Shown one piece after another: positions 8,166 through 15,994 of a stretch of 33,233 nucleotides of DNA. The DNA is from Phaeobacter sp. B1627 (GTDB lineage: Bacteria; Pseudomonadota; Alphaproteobacteria; Rhodobacterales; Rhodobacteraceae), in contig NZ_VCNK01000031.1 of the NCBI RefSeq assembly GCF_006265095.1, forward strand, positions 1-33,233, in the 5' to 3' direction. Numbering within the stretch: the stretch's first letter is position 1; each line of letters begins with the position of its first letter. The translations under genes and the position numbers were made by a program. A model generated the notes under the pieces. It saw only the letters and a program-made list of their open reading frames with translations, was not told the origin of the DNA and made no database searches.

Positions 8166-9074
8166 TCACGATTGCGGCAGGGGAGAGCGGATCTCCGCCA
8201 GAAGACCGTGATGATCGGAGGTGAACTTCGGCAGCACCGTGATGTGTCCGGCGCCTGCGGGGGCAAGCACATGGTCGATGCCGATGGCGTAGCCCAGCGG
8301 TGGCAAATCAAAGGTCCCCACATAGGGGCCGACCCGCGCCATCCCACCTGCGCGCGCAATCCGGTCCAGCGCATGGGACCAGCCCACCGCATTGAAATCT
8401 CCCGCCAGAACCATCGGCCCATCCAATGCGCTCAACTGCGCAACAGTTGCATCGACCTTGGCATTCTGCTCATGCGGCCAGGGCCAGGGCAGATGCAGCG
8501 CCGCCACCCAGAGCGGGCCTGTCTCGGTCGCCAGCCGAACCGCCGCCAAGCCCAGATCCGGCACACAGTCGAGGCGCTCGACCACCCGATGCGCCCGCGC
8601 CAGAACCGCAACGCCACCCACCGCCCGAAACGGACAGACCTGCTGCACCGGATACTGCGGCTGCAAGGTCGCCAGCACCGCCATGTTCTGCGCGGAGACC
8701 TCCTCCAGCGTGATCACATCCGGCTGCAGGTCAAGAATCGACTGCACGAGCGCATCATTGCCCTTGTTGTTGAAAAGCATGTTCTTTTGATAGAGCGTCA
8801 GCCCGGCCGTCGCCGAGGGATCCTCTGCCCGCGCCATATGACTGAGCCAGCTGGTCAGCACCACCGATGTCGCCAGAACACCGCAGAGGGCCGCGCGCGG
8901 ATCCCGGCGCAGGGCGAAGGCGCAGATCATCGCCACTCCCGCAAAGGGCAGCCGGAACACCGCCAGGCTGTCACCGAGCGGGTGCAACCACCCCAGGAAC
9001 CCGCCCAACAGGCACACAAGCGATCCCGCCAGCACGACCCAGCCGCACAAGCGCAGGGGTGCGGTCCGCCGCAT
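8166..9074 (-). CDS. endonuclease/exonuclease/phosphatase (EEP) family membrane protein
   Basis: A 302-aa protein whose first ~85 residues hold hydrophobic segments (LCGWVVLAGSLVCLLGGFLG, FRLPFAGVAMICAFAL, ALCGVLATSVVLTSWLS), followed by an EEP catalytic domain. Visible motifs are QPDVITLEEVS (metal-binding Glu), VLAGDFNAVGW (catalytic Asp/Asn), GIDHVLAP and the C-terminal SDHHGLLAEI (His). Members of this membrane-anchored group are annotated as EEP-domain proteins of unknown substrate; DNase, phosphodiesterase or lipid phosphatase are all possible. The start at 9074 has GGAG 5 bp upstream. A 39-codon reading frame with its own Shine-Dalgarno (9193-9074) ends in a TGATG overlap with this start; I regard it as doubtful. 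Convergent with the upstream membrane-protein gene. Confidence 0.88.
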   Translation of the reverse strand: MRRTAPLRLCGWVVLAGSLVCLLGGFLGWLHPLGDSLAVFRLPFAGVAMICAFALRRDPRAALCGVLATSVVLTSWLSHMARAEDPSATAGLTLYQKNMLFNNKGNDALVQSILDLQPDVITLEEVSAQNMAVLATLQPQYPVQQVCPFRAVGGVAVLARAHRVVERLDCVPDLGLAAVRLATETGPLWVAALHLPWPWPHEQNAKVDATVAQLSALDGPMVLAGDFNAVGWSHALDRIARAGGMARVGPYVGTFDLPPLGYAIGIDHVLAPAGAGHITVLPKFTSDHHGLLAEIRSPLPQS

Positions 9075-9327
9075 CACGTCTCCTGCCGCTCCTGCCGCGC
9101 GCGAGGGCCGGAGCAAATGCCGGGCAGCCTCCGCCGAACGCCCCTGTCCGCCCTGCGATGCCTGCCGATACCGCAGATCACGCGATCTCTCATGTGACGT
9201 TCCTTCACCTTCCCGTGACGGCGATGACCGGTCTCTTGCCGTGTCCTGCCAGCCCGCGCATCTTAAAAATGAGCGCCCGTGAATGCCAAGCCCCCAAACC
9301 TCCCGAAAGCCGCCTGAAAGCCGCCCG

Positions 9328-10623
9328 ATGCCAACCGAACGCATAACCTTTCCCGGTCACGCCGGTCATGATCTCGCCGCGCGGCTGGATCTGCCGACGG
9401 GGCCGACCCTCGCCACTGCCCTTTTTGCCCATTGTTTCACCTGTTCCAAGGATATTCCGGCGGCCCGGCGGATTGCGGCCCGGCTGGCGTCCATGGGCAT
9501 CGCCGTGCTCCGGTTCGATTTCACCGGGCTGGGGCATTCCGGCGGCGAGTTCGGCAATACCAGCTTCAGCTCCAACGTCGAGGATCTGATCGCTGCGGCG
9601 CAGTATCTGGCTGCGCGTGGCATGGCGCCGGACCTGTTGATTGGCCACTCTCTGGGCGGTGCAGCCGTCTTGCGGGCGCGGGCTGGCATTCCCTCGGCAC
9701 GGGCCGTGGTCACGCTGGGGGCGCCCTTTGATCCCAGCCATGTCGCCCATCACTTTGATCACGCGCTCGGTGTCATCGCCCAGGAGGGACAGGCCGAGGT
9801 GAGCCTTGGCGGACGCCCGTTCATGATCGGACAGGGCTTCATCGACGATATCCGCCGCACCGAGTTGGGCAGCGCCCTGGCCGATCTGCGGGCAGCTCTG
9901 CTGGTCATGCACGCGCCACGTGACATGACGGTCAGTATCGACAATGCGGCAGAGATTTTTCAGGCCGCCCATCACCCCAAGAGCTTTGTGACGCTGGACG
10001 ATGCGGATCATCTGATCTCTGACCCCGGTGACGCAGAATATGCCGCCGGCGTCATCGCCGCCTGGGTCGCGCGCTACGTGGACATGAGCCCGCCCGCCCC
10101 GCCGCCGGGGGCGCCGGAGGGCGTATTGCGGGTGACCGAAGCGGACCCCGAGGGGTTTCTGCAGGACGTGCAGAACGGGCCCTACCACCATCTCTACGCC
10201 GATGAACCCGAGGCCTATGGCGGCACCAACCGAGGTCTGTCTCCCTACGGGTTTGTGGCGACGGGGCTTGGTGCCTGCACCTCGATGACCCTGCGGATGT
10301 ACGCGCGCCGCAAGGGCTGGCCACTGGACGGCATCCGCGTCGAGGTGAGCCATGACAAGGTCCACGCACAGGATGCCGCGCCCTCGGGCCCGGCAAAAAT
10401 CGACCGTTTCACGCGCATCATTCACCTCGACGGCAACCTCGACCCGGATCAGCGCCGCAAGCTTCTGGAGATCGCCGACAAATGCCCGGTGCACCGGACG
10501 CTGGAACACAGCTCCCATGTGGAGACAAAACTGGCGCCCCCGCCCGGTCCCGGGGATCCTACCGCTCCGCCCGATGCGCCTGCCGGCGCGACCCCGCTCA
10601 CCGCGACCGCCCGGTCAGACTAG
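9328..10623 (+). CDS. alpha/beta hydrolase fused to an OsmC-family domain
   Basis: A 431-aa fusion. The N-terminal ~255 residues are an alpha/beta hydrolase with nucleophile elbow GHSLGG (Ser108), and candidate acid and base in HAPRD and DADHLIS. The C-terminal ~135 residues are an OsmC/Ohr-type domain with both redox cysteines, in GLGACTSMTLRMYARRKG (Cys317) and DKCPVHRTLEHSS (Cys386). OsmC-like proteins reduce organic hydroperoxides; the fused hydrolase could release acyl or ester-linked substrates, but that is inference. The fusion is known as a recurring architecture in proteobacteria. The ATG at 9328 begins the family-like MPTERITFPGHAGHDLAARL; an ATG at 9283 would add 15 low-complexity residues. 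The Pro-rich C-terminal tail after the OsmC domain has no recognised role. Confidence 0.9.
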   Translation: MPTERITFPGHAGHDLAARLDLPTGPTLATALFAHCFTCSKDIPAARRIAARLASMGIAVLRFDFTGLGHSGGEFGNTSFSSNVEDLIAAAQYLAARGMAPDLLIGHSLGGAAVLRARAGIPSARAVVTLGAPFDPSHVAHHFDHALGVIAQEGQAEVSLGGRPFMIGQGFIDDIRRTELGSALADLRAALLVMHAPRDMTVSIDNAAEIFQAAHHPKSFVTLDDADHLISDPGDAEYAAGVIAAWVARYVDMSPPAPPPGAPEGVLRVTEADPEGFLQDVQNGPYHHLYADEPEAYGGTNRGLSPYGFVATGLGACTSMTLRMYARRKGWPLDGIRVEVSHDKVHAQDAAPSGPAKIDRFTRIIHLDGNLDPDQRRKLLEIADKCPVHRTLEHSSHVETKLAPPPGPGDPTAPPDAPAGATPLTATARSD

Positions 10624-10657
10624 CCGGGACGGTCGCGCCCCCTGACCTGCCCTGCTC

Positions 10658-10686
10658 TTGCCGTTTGCCGCGACGTCGCATATGAC
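10658..10686 (+). promoter_or_regulatory. candidate sigma-70 promoter of purB
   Basis: TTGCCG (10658-10663) and TATGAC (10681-10686) are separated by 17 bp, giving a predicted transcription start about 37 nt before the purB ATG. The position supports the downstream start codon. Confidence 0.42.
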
Positions 10687-10729
10687 GCCGGATATCTGCT
10701 GCGCAAATCTGACAGAGGTCCATTCGCCT

Positions 10730-12034
10730 ATGATCCCCCGCTATTCCCGCCCCGACATGGTTGCCATCTGGTCGCCCGAGACCAAATTCCGCATCTGGTA
10801 TGAAATCGAGGCGCATGCCTGCGAAGCCATGGCAAACCTCGGTGTCATTCCCCGCGAAAATGCGGATGCGGTCTGGAAAGCCAAGGACGTGCAGTTCGAT
10901 GTCGCCCGTATCGACGAGATCGAGGCCGTCACCAAACATGATGTGATCGCCTTTCTCACCCATCTGGCCGAACACGTCGGCAGCGACGAAGCACGTTTCG
11001 TGCATCAGGGGATGACCTCCTCGGATGTGCTGGACACCTGTTTCAACGTGCAGCTGACCCGCGCCGCTGACATTCTGATCAAGGATATGGAAGGCCTGCT
11101 CGCGGCGCTGAAACGGCGCGCGCTCGAGCACAAGGAAACCGTCCGGATCGGGCGGTCCCACGGCATCCACGCCGAACCCACCACCATGGGGCTGACCTTT
11201 GCCCGCTTCTATGCGGAAATGGACCGCAACCTGCGCCGCCTGACCGTCGCGCGCGAGGAAATCGCCACCGGCGCAATTTCCGGCGCGGTCGGCACCTTTG
11301 CCAATATCGATCCCCGCGTCGAGGAATATGTCTGCGAACAGCTCGGCCTGCAGCCAGAGCCCGTCTCCACTCAGGTCATCCCCCGCGACCGGCACGCCGC
11401 CTTCTTTGCCGCCCTCGGCGTCGTCGGATCGTCGATCGAGAATATCTCCACCGAAATTCGCCATATGCAGCGCACCGAGGTTCTCGAAGCCGAAGAATTC
11501 TTCTCCAAGGGTCAAAAGGGCTCCTCGGCGATGCCGCACAAGCGCAACCCGGTATTGACCGAGAATCTGACCGGCCTCGCCCGTCTGGTCCGCATGGCCG
11601 TTGTGCCCGCAATGGAAAACGTGGCGCTCTGGCACGAGCGCGACATCTCCCACTCCTCTGTCGAGCGCAATATCGGCCCCGACACCACCGTCACACTCGA
11701 CTTCGCTTTGGCGCGCCTGACGTCCGTCGTGGACAAACTCGTGATTTACCCGGAAAACATGCTGGCAAACATGAACAAATTCCGCGGTCTGGTCATGTCC
11801 CAGCGGGTACTTCTGGCCCTGACGCAGGCCGGTGTCAGCCGCGAAGACAGCTACAAACTGGTGCAGCGCAACGCGATGAAGGTCTGGGAAGAAGGCAAGG
11901 ACTTCAAAACCGAGCTGCTTGCGGATGCCGAGGTCACGGCCGTGCTCTCCCCCGAGGAGATCGAGGAAAAATTCGACCTCGCCTATCACACCAAACATGT
12001 GGACACGATCTTCAAGCGGGTGTTTGGCGACTGA
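10730..12034 (+). CDS. purB: adenylosuccinate lyase
   Basis: A 434-aa fumarase/aspartase-superfamily enzyme that releases fumarate from SAICAR and from adenylosuccinate in purine synthesis. The family signature GSSAMPHKRNP is at about residues 264-274. Other conserved blocks are TSSDVLDTC, GRSHGIHAEPTTMG and ALWHERDISHSSVERNI. I start at MIPRYSRPDM, the usual N-terminus of this class; GAGG lies 11 bp upstream and the candidate promoter overlaps any earlier start. Length is normal for the shorter (Bacillus/alphaproteobacterial) class. The gene stands alone between its own promoter and a strong terminator, without other pur genes. Confidence 0.97.
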   Translation: MIPRYSRPDMVAIWSPETKFRIWYEIEAHACEAMANLGVIPRENADAVWKAKDVQFDVARIDEIEAVTKHDVIAFLTHLAEHVGSDEARFVHQGMTSSDVLDTCFNVQLTRAADILIKDMEGLLAALKRRALEHKETVRIGRSHGIHAEPTTMGLTFARFYAEMDRNLRRLTVAREEIATGAISGAVGTFANIDPRVEEYVCEQLGLQPEPVSTQVIPRDRHAAFFAALGVVGSSIENISTEIRHMQRTEVLEAEEFFSKGQKGSSAMPHKRNPVLTENLTGLARLVRMAVVPAMENVALWHERDISHSSVERNIGPDTTVTLDFALARLTSVVDKLVIYPENMLANMNKFRGLVMSQRVLLALTQAGVSREDSYKLVQRNAMKVWEEGKDFKTELLADAEVTAVLSPEEIEEKFDLAYHTKHVDTIFKRVFGD

Positions 12035-12069
12035 ACCGTCCAGCCCGCATCTGTTGAACACTCCCATGA

Positions 12070-12096
12070 CCCCGCCGTATCTCGGCGGGGTTTTTT
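12070..12096 (+). terminator. rho-independent terminator of purB
   Basis: CCCCGCCG (12070-12077) pairs with CGGCGGGG (12083-12090) around TATCT, followed by six T residues. Confidence 0.92.
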
Positions 12097-12170
12097 GGGG
12101 GCTGTTTTCGTGCCTGTTGGTTGCAGCTGACGCGGAAACCCCAGATATCACGGCTTCGTGATCGAAGAAT

Positions 12171-12199
12171 TTGCCCAACCACCGTGTTTTCATCATAGT
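12171..12199 (+). promoter_or_regulatory. candidate sigma-70 promoter of the TPR-protein gene
   Basis: TTGCCC (12171-12176), a 17-bp spacer and CATAGT (12194-12199) lie just ahead of an AGGAGG ribosome site (12219-12224) and the ATG at 12229. Confidence 0.35.
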
Positions 12200-12228
12200 C
12201 ACTCATGACAAGCGCACAGGAGGTTTTC

Positions 12229-12762
12229 ATGCGTCTCACAGCTCTCGCACTTGCCATCGCCCTACCGGTTTCCGCATTCGCCGCCGGCAGCGATTCAACC
12301 ACACCGCCGACCCCGAGCGAAACCACCAAGAAATGCTGGGGCAAACGGGTCTGGGACGCCGAGGCGCAGAAATGCGTCAAGCCGGAAGAGTCGTCCATGA
12401 ACGGCCATCAGCTTCTCGAAACAGCGCGGGAACTGGCCTATCTCGAACGCTTTGACGACGCTCAGGCGGTGCTGGCCGCGCACCCGGATCAGGCCGACAG
12501 CCGCGTCCTGACCTACTGGGGCTTCACAAATCGCAAGCTCGGACGCCGGGAACTTGCCAATGATTTTTACCAAGAAGCGATCGCCCAGGACCCCGACAAT
12601 ATCCTCGCCCGCAGCTATATGGCGCAAGGCTTTGTCGCCAATGGAGAATATGCCCAAGCGCTGGCCCAGTGGAAGGAAATAAAGGCCCGTGGGGGGACCG
12701 GAACATGGGCCGAAGCCTCGCTGCGGCACGCACTCGAAACGGGTGTGACCGTTAACTACTAA
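12229..12762 (+). CDS. exported TPR-repeat protein
   Basis: A 177-aa protein with a clear signal peptide (MRLTALALAIALPVSAFAAG) and an AGGAGG ribosome-binding site. After the signal comes a short Thr/Pro-rich stretch and a KKCWGKRVWDAEAQKCV segment with two Cys that could form a disulfide in the periplasm. The rest reads as tandem helical repeats of TPR type: ETARELAYLERFDDAQAVLA, VLTYWGFTNRKLGRRELAND, and ARSYMAQGFVANGEYAQALA. Such small periplasmic TPR proteins usually act as protein-binding adaptors; no partner is suggested by the neighbours. It sits between the purB terminator and the fliG-like gene, 78 bp from the latter, so co-transcription is possible but not shown. Confidence 0.82.
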   Translation: MRLTALALAIALPVSAFAAGSDSTTPPTPSETTKKCWGKRVWDAEAQKCVKPEESSMNGHQLLETARELAYLERFDDAQAVLAAHPDQADSRVLTYWGFTNRKLGRRELANDFYQEAIAQDPDNILARSYMAQGFVANGEYAQALAQWKEIKARGGTGTWAEASLRHALETGVTVNY

Positions 12763-12840
12763 ACTTCAGGCTTTCTTTACTGCTGAAAGACTATCGTGCC
12801 CTATGACAGAAAGAGAATCTTTTCGGGTCTAGGTTCAAGA

Positions 12841-13947
12841 ATGGAACAATCATCAGCCTTAGCGCTTCCCATGCCGTCGATGGGCGACGGACTTGGTGAC
12901 TTCGGGTCGCCATCTCAGCCGCCTGCGCTCATGGGAGGGGCGTCCCAGCTTAGTGGGAAAGCCAAAGCCGCGATCGTCGTGCGTCTTCTGTTAAACGAAG
13001 GCGCCGACATACCGCTCGAAGAGCTGCCGGATGATCTGCAGCTCGAACTTACCCAGCAAATGGGCAAGATGCGTCTGGTTGATCGCCAGACCGTGCAATC
13101 GGTTGCGGCCGAATTTGCCGAGCAGCTTGAAAACGTGGGGCTGTCCTTCCCCAATGGTCTGGCAGGTGCCCTGACCGCCATGGAAGGCAAAATCAGCCGT
13201 CACACCCACTCCCGCCTCCGCAAGGAAGCAGGCGTGCGTCAGTTTGGCGATCCCTGGGAACGGCTGCGCAAGTTGCCGCCCGAGGAACTGGCCGAATTGG
13301 CAAAAGCCGAAAGCACCGAAGTTGCGGCGGTTCTGCTGTCCAAGATCGACACCAACAAGGCCGCAGAAATGCTGCAGTATCTGCCGGGCCCGATGGCGCG
13401 GCGCATCACCTATGCGGTCAGCCAGACCAGCAATGTGACACCGGAAACGGTGGACCGGATCGGTCTCTCTCTGGCCTCGCAGATCGAAGCCCGCCCGGAA
13501 GTCGCCTTTGCGCAAACGCCGGGCCAGCGGGTTGGCGCGATTCTCACGCAGTCTCAGGCCGCCAAACGGGAGGAAGTGCTCACGGCGCTCGACGAAGAGG
13601 ATATGGAATTTGCCACCGATGTGCGCAAATCCATCTTCACCTTCGCGCTGATTGCCGAAAAAGTCGAAGCCGTCGATGTGCCGAAACTGGTCCGGGCCCT
13701 GGGTCCCCCGGAAATCACCACCGCGATCGCATTTGCAACCGACGACGCCGATGTGGCCTCGGTCAACTTCCTGCTGGAGAACATGTCGTCGCGGATGGCC
13801 AACAACCTGCGCGAAGAAGCAAATGCCCTTGGTCGTGTGAAACGCGCGGATGGCGAGGCGGCCTTTGGCATCATCGTCAATATGCTGCGCGAGATGGTGG
13901 TCAACGGCGACATCGAACTGAAGTCGGACGAAGAAGAAGAAACCTGA
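12841..13947 (+). CDS. fliG: FliG-family flagellar motor switch protein (divergent)
   Basis: A 368-aa FliG-like protein. FliG forms the rotor ring that connects MS ring, C ring and stator. The middle domain aligns by eye through ESTEVAAVLLSKIDTNKAAEMLQYLPGPM and the C-terminal domain through NFLLENMSSRMANNLREEANALGRVKRADGEAAFGIIVNMLREM and VNGDIEL. The usual EHPQ motif is absent, and the torque-helix pattern (DDRSIQ..LREVD in classic FliG) reads VDVPKLVRALGPPE, so several charged residues are replaced. The N-terminal ~45 residues are low-complexity (Met, Gly, Ser, Pro). The ATG at 12841 has no strong Shine-Dalgarno; an upstream ATG at 12796 is possible. No other flagellar gene lies in the window. 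Confidence 0.82.
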   Translation: MEQSSALALPMPSMGDGLGDFGSPSQPPALMGGASQLSGKAKAAIVVRLLLNEGADIPLEELPDDLQLELTQQMGKMRLVDRQTVQSVAAEFAEQLENVGLSFPNGLAGALTAMEGKISRHTHSRLRKEAGVRQFGDPWERLRKLPPEELAELAKAESTEVAAVLLSKIDTNKAAEMLQYLPGPMARRITYAVSQTSNVTPETVDRIGLSLASQIEARPEVAFAQTPGQRVGAILTQSQAAKREEVLTALDEEDMEFATDVRKSIFTFALIAEKVEAVDVPKLVRALGPPEITTAIAFATDDADVASVNFLLENMSSRMANNLREEANALGRVKRADGEAAFGIIVNMLREMVVNGDIELKSDEEEET

Positions 13948-13951
13948 TCTT

Positions 13952-13973
13952 CGGGTGCCCGCAAGGGCGCCCG
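13952..13973. repeat. hairpin directly after fliG
   Basis: CGGGTGCCC and GGGCGCCCG form a 9-bp stem with one G-T pair around GCAA, 5 bp after the fliG stop codon. No T-run follows, so it may protect the mRNA 3' end rather than terminate transcription. Confidence 0.45.
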
Positions 13974-14021
13974 TCAGTCGCTATGAACAGCGATCTGCTT
14001 TCCGGATCCCTGACCCGACGG

Positions 14022-14052
14022 GAAACCCGCGCCTTTTTGGTGCGGGTTTCTT
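14022..14052 (+). terminator. terminator between fliG and the acyltransferase gene
   Basis: GAAACCCGC (14022-14030) pairs with GCGGGTTTC (14042-14050), extended inward by CC/GG around a TTTTT loop, and followed by TT. If it works, the acyltransferase gene needs its own promoter in the 68 bp before its start. Confidence 0.7.
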
Positions 14053-14119
14053 GTCCCCGGCTTCAGGCCGGCCTATGGTCCGGCCGTGCGATTTTGCCAC
14101 CAAGGACAGACCAGACCCT

Positions 14120-15061
14120 ATGCCCGTTGCCCCGTCAGAGCTGACTTTTTCCCAACGCGCCAAATACTTTGGTGTGAACATCGTCCTGCGGGGCCTGATT
14201 GGCGGCCTCAAACTGATCCCCTATCGCTGGCGGGTGCCGACGATGGGTTGGGTGCTGCGCAAGATCGCGCCCTTTGCCGGGTTCCACAAACGCGTGCGGC
14301 GCAATCTCGCCTATACGCGGCCCGACCTCAGCCCGTCTGAGATCGAACAGCTCTGCCATCAAGTGGCCGACAATGTGGGGCGCACCCTGGCGGAACTCTA
14401 CGCCGGCACCCCATTCTGGGAACGAGCGCAGGCCGCAGACATCCGCGGGCCGGGGTTGAAGGCGCTGCAGGAGGCCAAAGCCGCCGGCCGCCCTGCGGTG
14501 CTGGTCACCGGGCATTTCGGAAATTACGACGCCGCGCGCTCAAAGCTGGTGCAGGTGGGGTTCAACATGGGGGCCCTCTATCGCCGCATGGCCAATCCCT
14601 ATTTCAACGACCACTACGTCAAAGCCATCTCCGCGACGGGCAAGCCTATGTTCGAACAGGGAAAACGCGGCATGGTCGAGATGGTTCGCCATCTGAAATC
14701 CGGTGGCAACATCGCAATTGTTGCAGATATGCATGCACAGGGCGGCGAGTATCTGCCGTTCTTCGGGCGCCCTGCCCTGACGTCGACCGTGCCGGCCGAG
14801 TTGGCCCTCAAATACAATGCCGCCTTCATCCCGGTCTATGGGCTGCGTCAGGAAAACGGGCTCGATTTTGCGATCATCATGGCCGATGAGATCCCGCATT
14901 CTGACCCTGTCACCATGACCCAGGCCGTGTGCGACGATCTCGAACGCAGAGTGCGGCAGAACATGGGCCAATGGTTCTGGGTTCACCGGCGCTGGAAACC
15001 AATGCATGATACGCCGCATCCTGACGATCCGAACGGCGGCGCCGAAACGATCGGATCCTGA
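14120..15061 (+). CDS. LpxL/LpxM-type lysophospholipid / lipid A acyltransferase
   Basis: A 313-aa membrane-associated acyltransferase of the HtrB/LpxL family, which adds secondary acyl chains to lipid A from acyl-ACP; some alphaproteobacterial members act on other lysolipids such as lyso-ornithine lipid. The catalytic HX4D motif is GHFGNYD (His132, Asp137), and the following MGALYRRMANPYFNDH and FFGRPALTSTVPAELALKY match family blocks; the C-terminal MGQWFWVHRRWKP is also typical. I start at MPVAPSELTFSQRAKYFG, which matches the family N-terminus; a reading from 13955 adds 55 residues that span the terminator. Convergent with the DUF1223 gene, 6 bp apart. Confidence 0.9.
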   Translation: MPVAPSELTFSQRAKYFGVNIVLRGLIGGLKLIPYRWRVPTMGWVLRKIAPFAGFHKRVRRNLAYTRPDLSPSEIEQLCHQVADNVGRTLAELYAGTPFWERAQAADIRGPGLKALQEAKAAGRPAVLVTGHFGNYDAARSKLVQVGFNMGALYRRMANPYFNDHYVKAISATGKPMFEQGKRGMVEMVRHLKSGGNIAIVADMHAQGGEYLPFFGRPALTSTVPAELALKYNAAFIPVYGLRQENGLDFAIIMADEIPHSDPVTMTQAVCDDLERRVRQNMGQWFWVHRRWKPMHDTPHPDDPNGGAETIGS

Positions 15062-15067
15062 GCGCGC

Positions 15068-15775
15068 CTAGTCCACCCGGGCGGCGGCAAGAACCGGACC
15101 ATGGGGCCATTCCTGAACCAGAATTGCGGCGGGCAAATCGTCGGGCAAGGTCGCTGACAGCTCCAGCGGAGTGCGCCCGTCCCATTCGGCGAGGACGTCA
15201 TGGCTCTTGACGATATTGGCATAGTCCAGCGTGTGACCGGCCAGCTCGCCTCTTTTGATTTCCACCCGTCGCATCGGCATATAGCGCACCAGCTGCACTT
15301 GTAGCGTGCCCTCAGCAGCCCCCGGCACCGGCGGCACAGAAATAGAAGCAACCGCCCCAACGCGATCCACCGAGATATTGAGCCGTGATTTATGGCCGAG
15401 ATATTGCACCATCGCATCCGCCACTTGCATGGCGTCGGCCCCCACCACATCCTCGCGGCCCATTATGATCATCTGCGGTGTATAGACCATGTTGCGCCCG
15501 GCGACATGCGCATAGCCGCGCTGCCGCTCGGTGTGTTCGGGCGCAGCAAAGGCATCCGCCCAGCCAATATAGTCCCAATAGTCGACGTGATAGGCAAGCG
15601 GCAGCACATCCCTGCGCTGCGCCATCCGTTTCAGCAACTCATCCGCGGGCGGGCAGGAGGAACAGCCCTGCGAGGTGAACAGCTCCACCACCACCGGCGA
15701 GGGATCTGCCGCCGCTGGCTGCGAAACTGCGCAAACCGCCGCAAAAAACAGTGATGAAAGCGAAAAGTAACGCAT
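15068..15775 (-). CDS. DUF1223 thioredoxin-like periplasmic protein
   Basis: A 235-aa secreted protein with signal peptide (MRYFSLSSLFFAAVCAVSQP then AAADPSP) and the DUF1223 hallmark VVVELFTSQGCSSCPPADE, carrying a CxxC pair (Cys38, Cys41) in a thioredoxin-like context. Further family blocks are AYHVDYWDYIGWADAFAAP, RQRGYAH and VYTPQMIIMG. The biochemical role of DUF1223 is not established; a periplasmic thiol-redox function is inferred from the CSSC motif. The protein has the normal family length. It is transcribed divergently from acnA, sharing a 219-bp regulatory region. Confidence 0.92.
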   Translation of the reverse strand: MRYFSLSSLFFAAVCAVSQPAAADPSPVVVELFTSQGCSSCPPADELLKRMAQRRDVLPLAYHVDYWDYIGWADAFAAPEHTERQRGYAHVAGRNMVYTPQMIIMGREDVVGADAMQVADAMVQYLGHKSRLNISVDRVGAVASISVPPVPGAAEGTLQVQLVRYMPMRRVEIKRGELAGHTLDYANIVKSHDVLAEWDGRTPLELSATLPDDLPAAILVQEWPHGPVLAAARVD

Positions 15776-15994
15776 GAGTCGCCTGTAAGGTTGTTAGGAT
15801 TATTGGTGTAAGTCTCCCCCTCAACGATAGCCAATCAATCATTCTTGAGAGGTGTGACAGCAAAAAGTGTGAAAACTGTGTACTATTGCATACAAAATCT
15901 CAATCCGCCTCGTTTCTGCTATTGAATGAGACGTCTGCTTGATGCAGATAAGCCGCAGCGAAGTCCCTATTTGTCATCCATGAGGGAGGCCAAC

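Noticed and set aside
15879-15894. TGTA-N8-TACA dyad as a GntR-type operator for acnA
   Set aside because: Only four symmetric base pairs per arm; this occurs by chance too easily to call.
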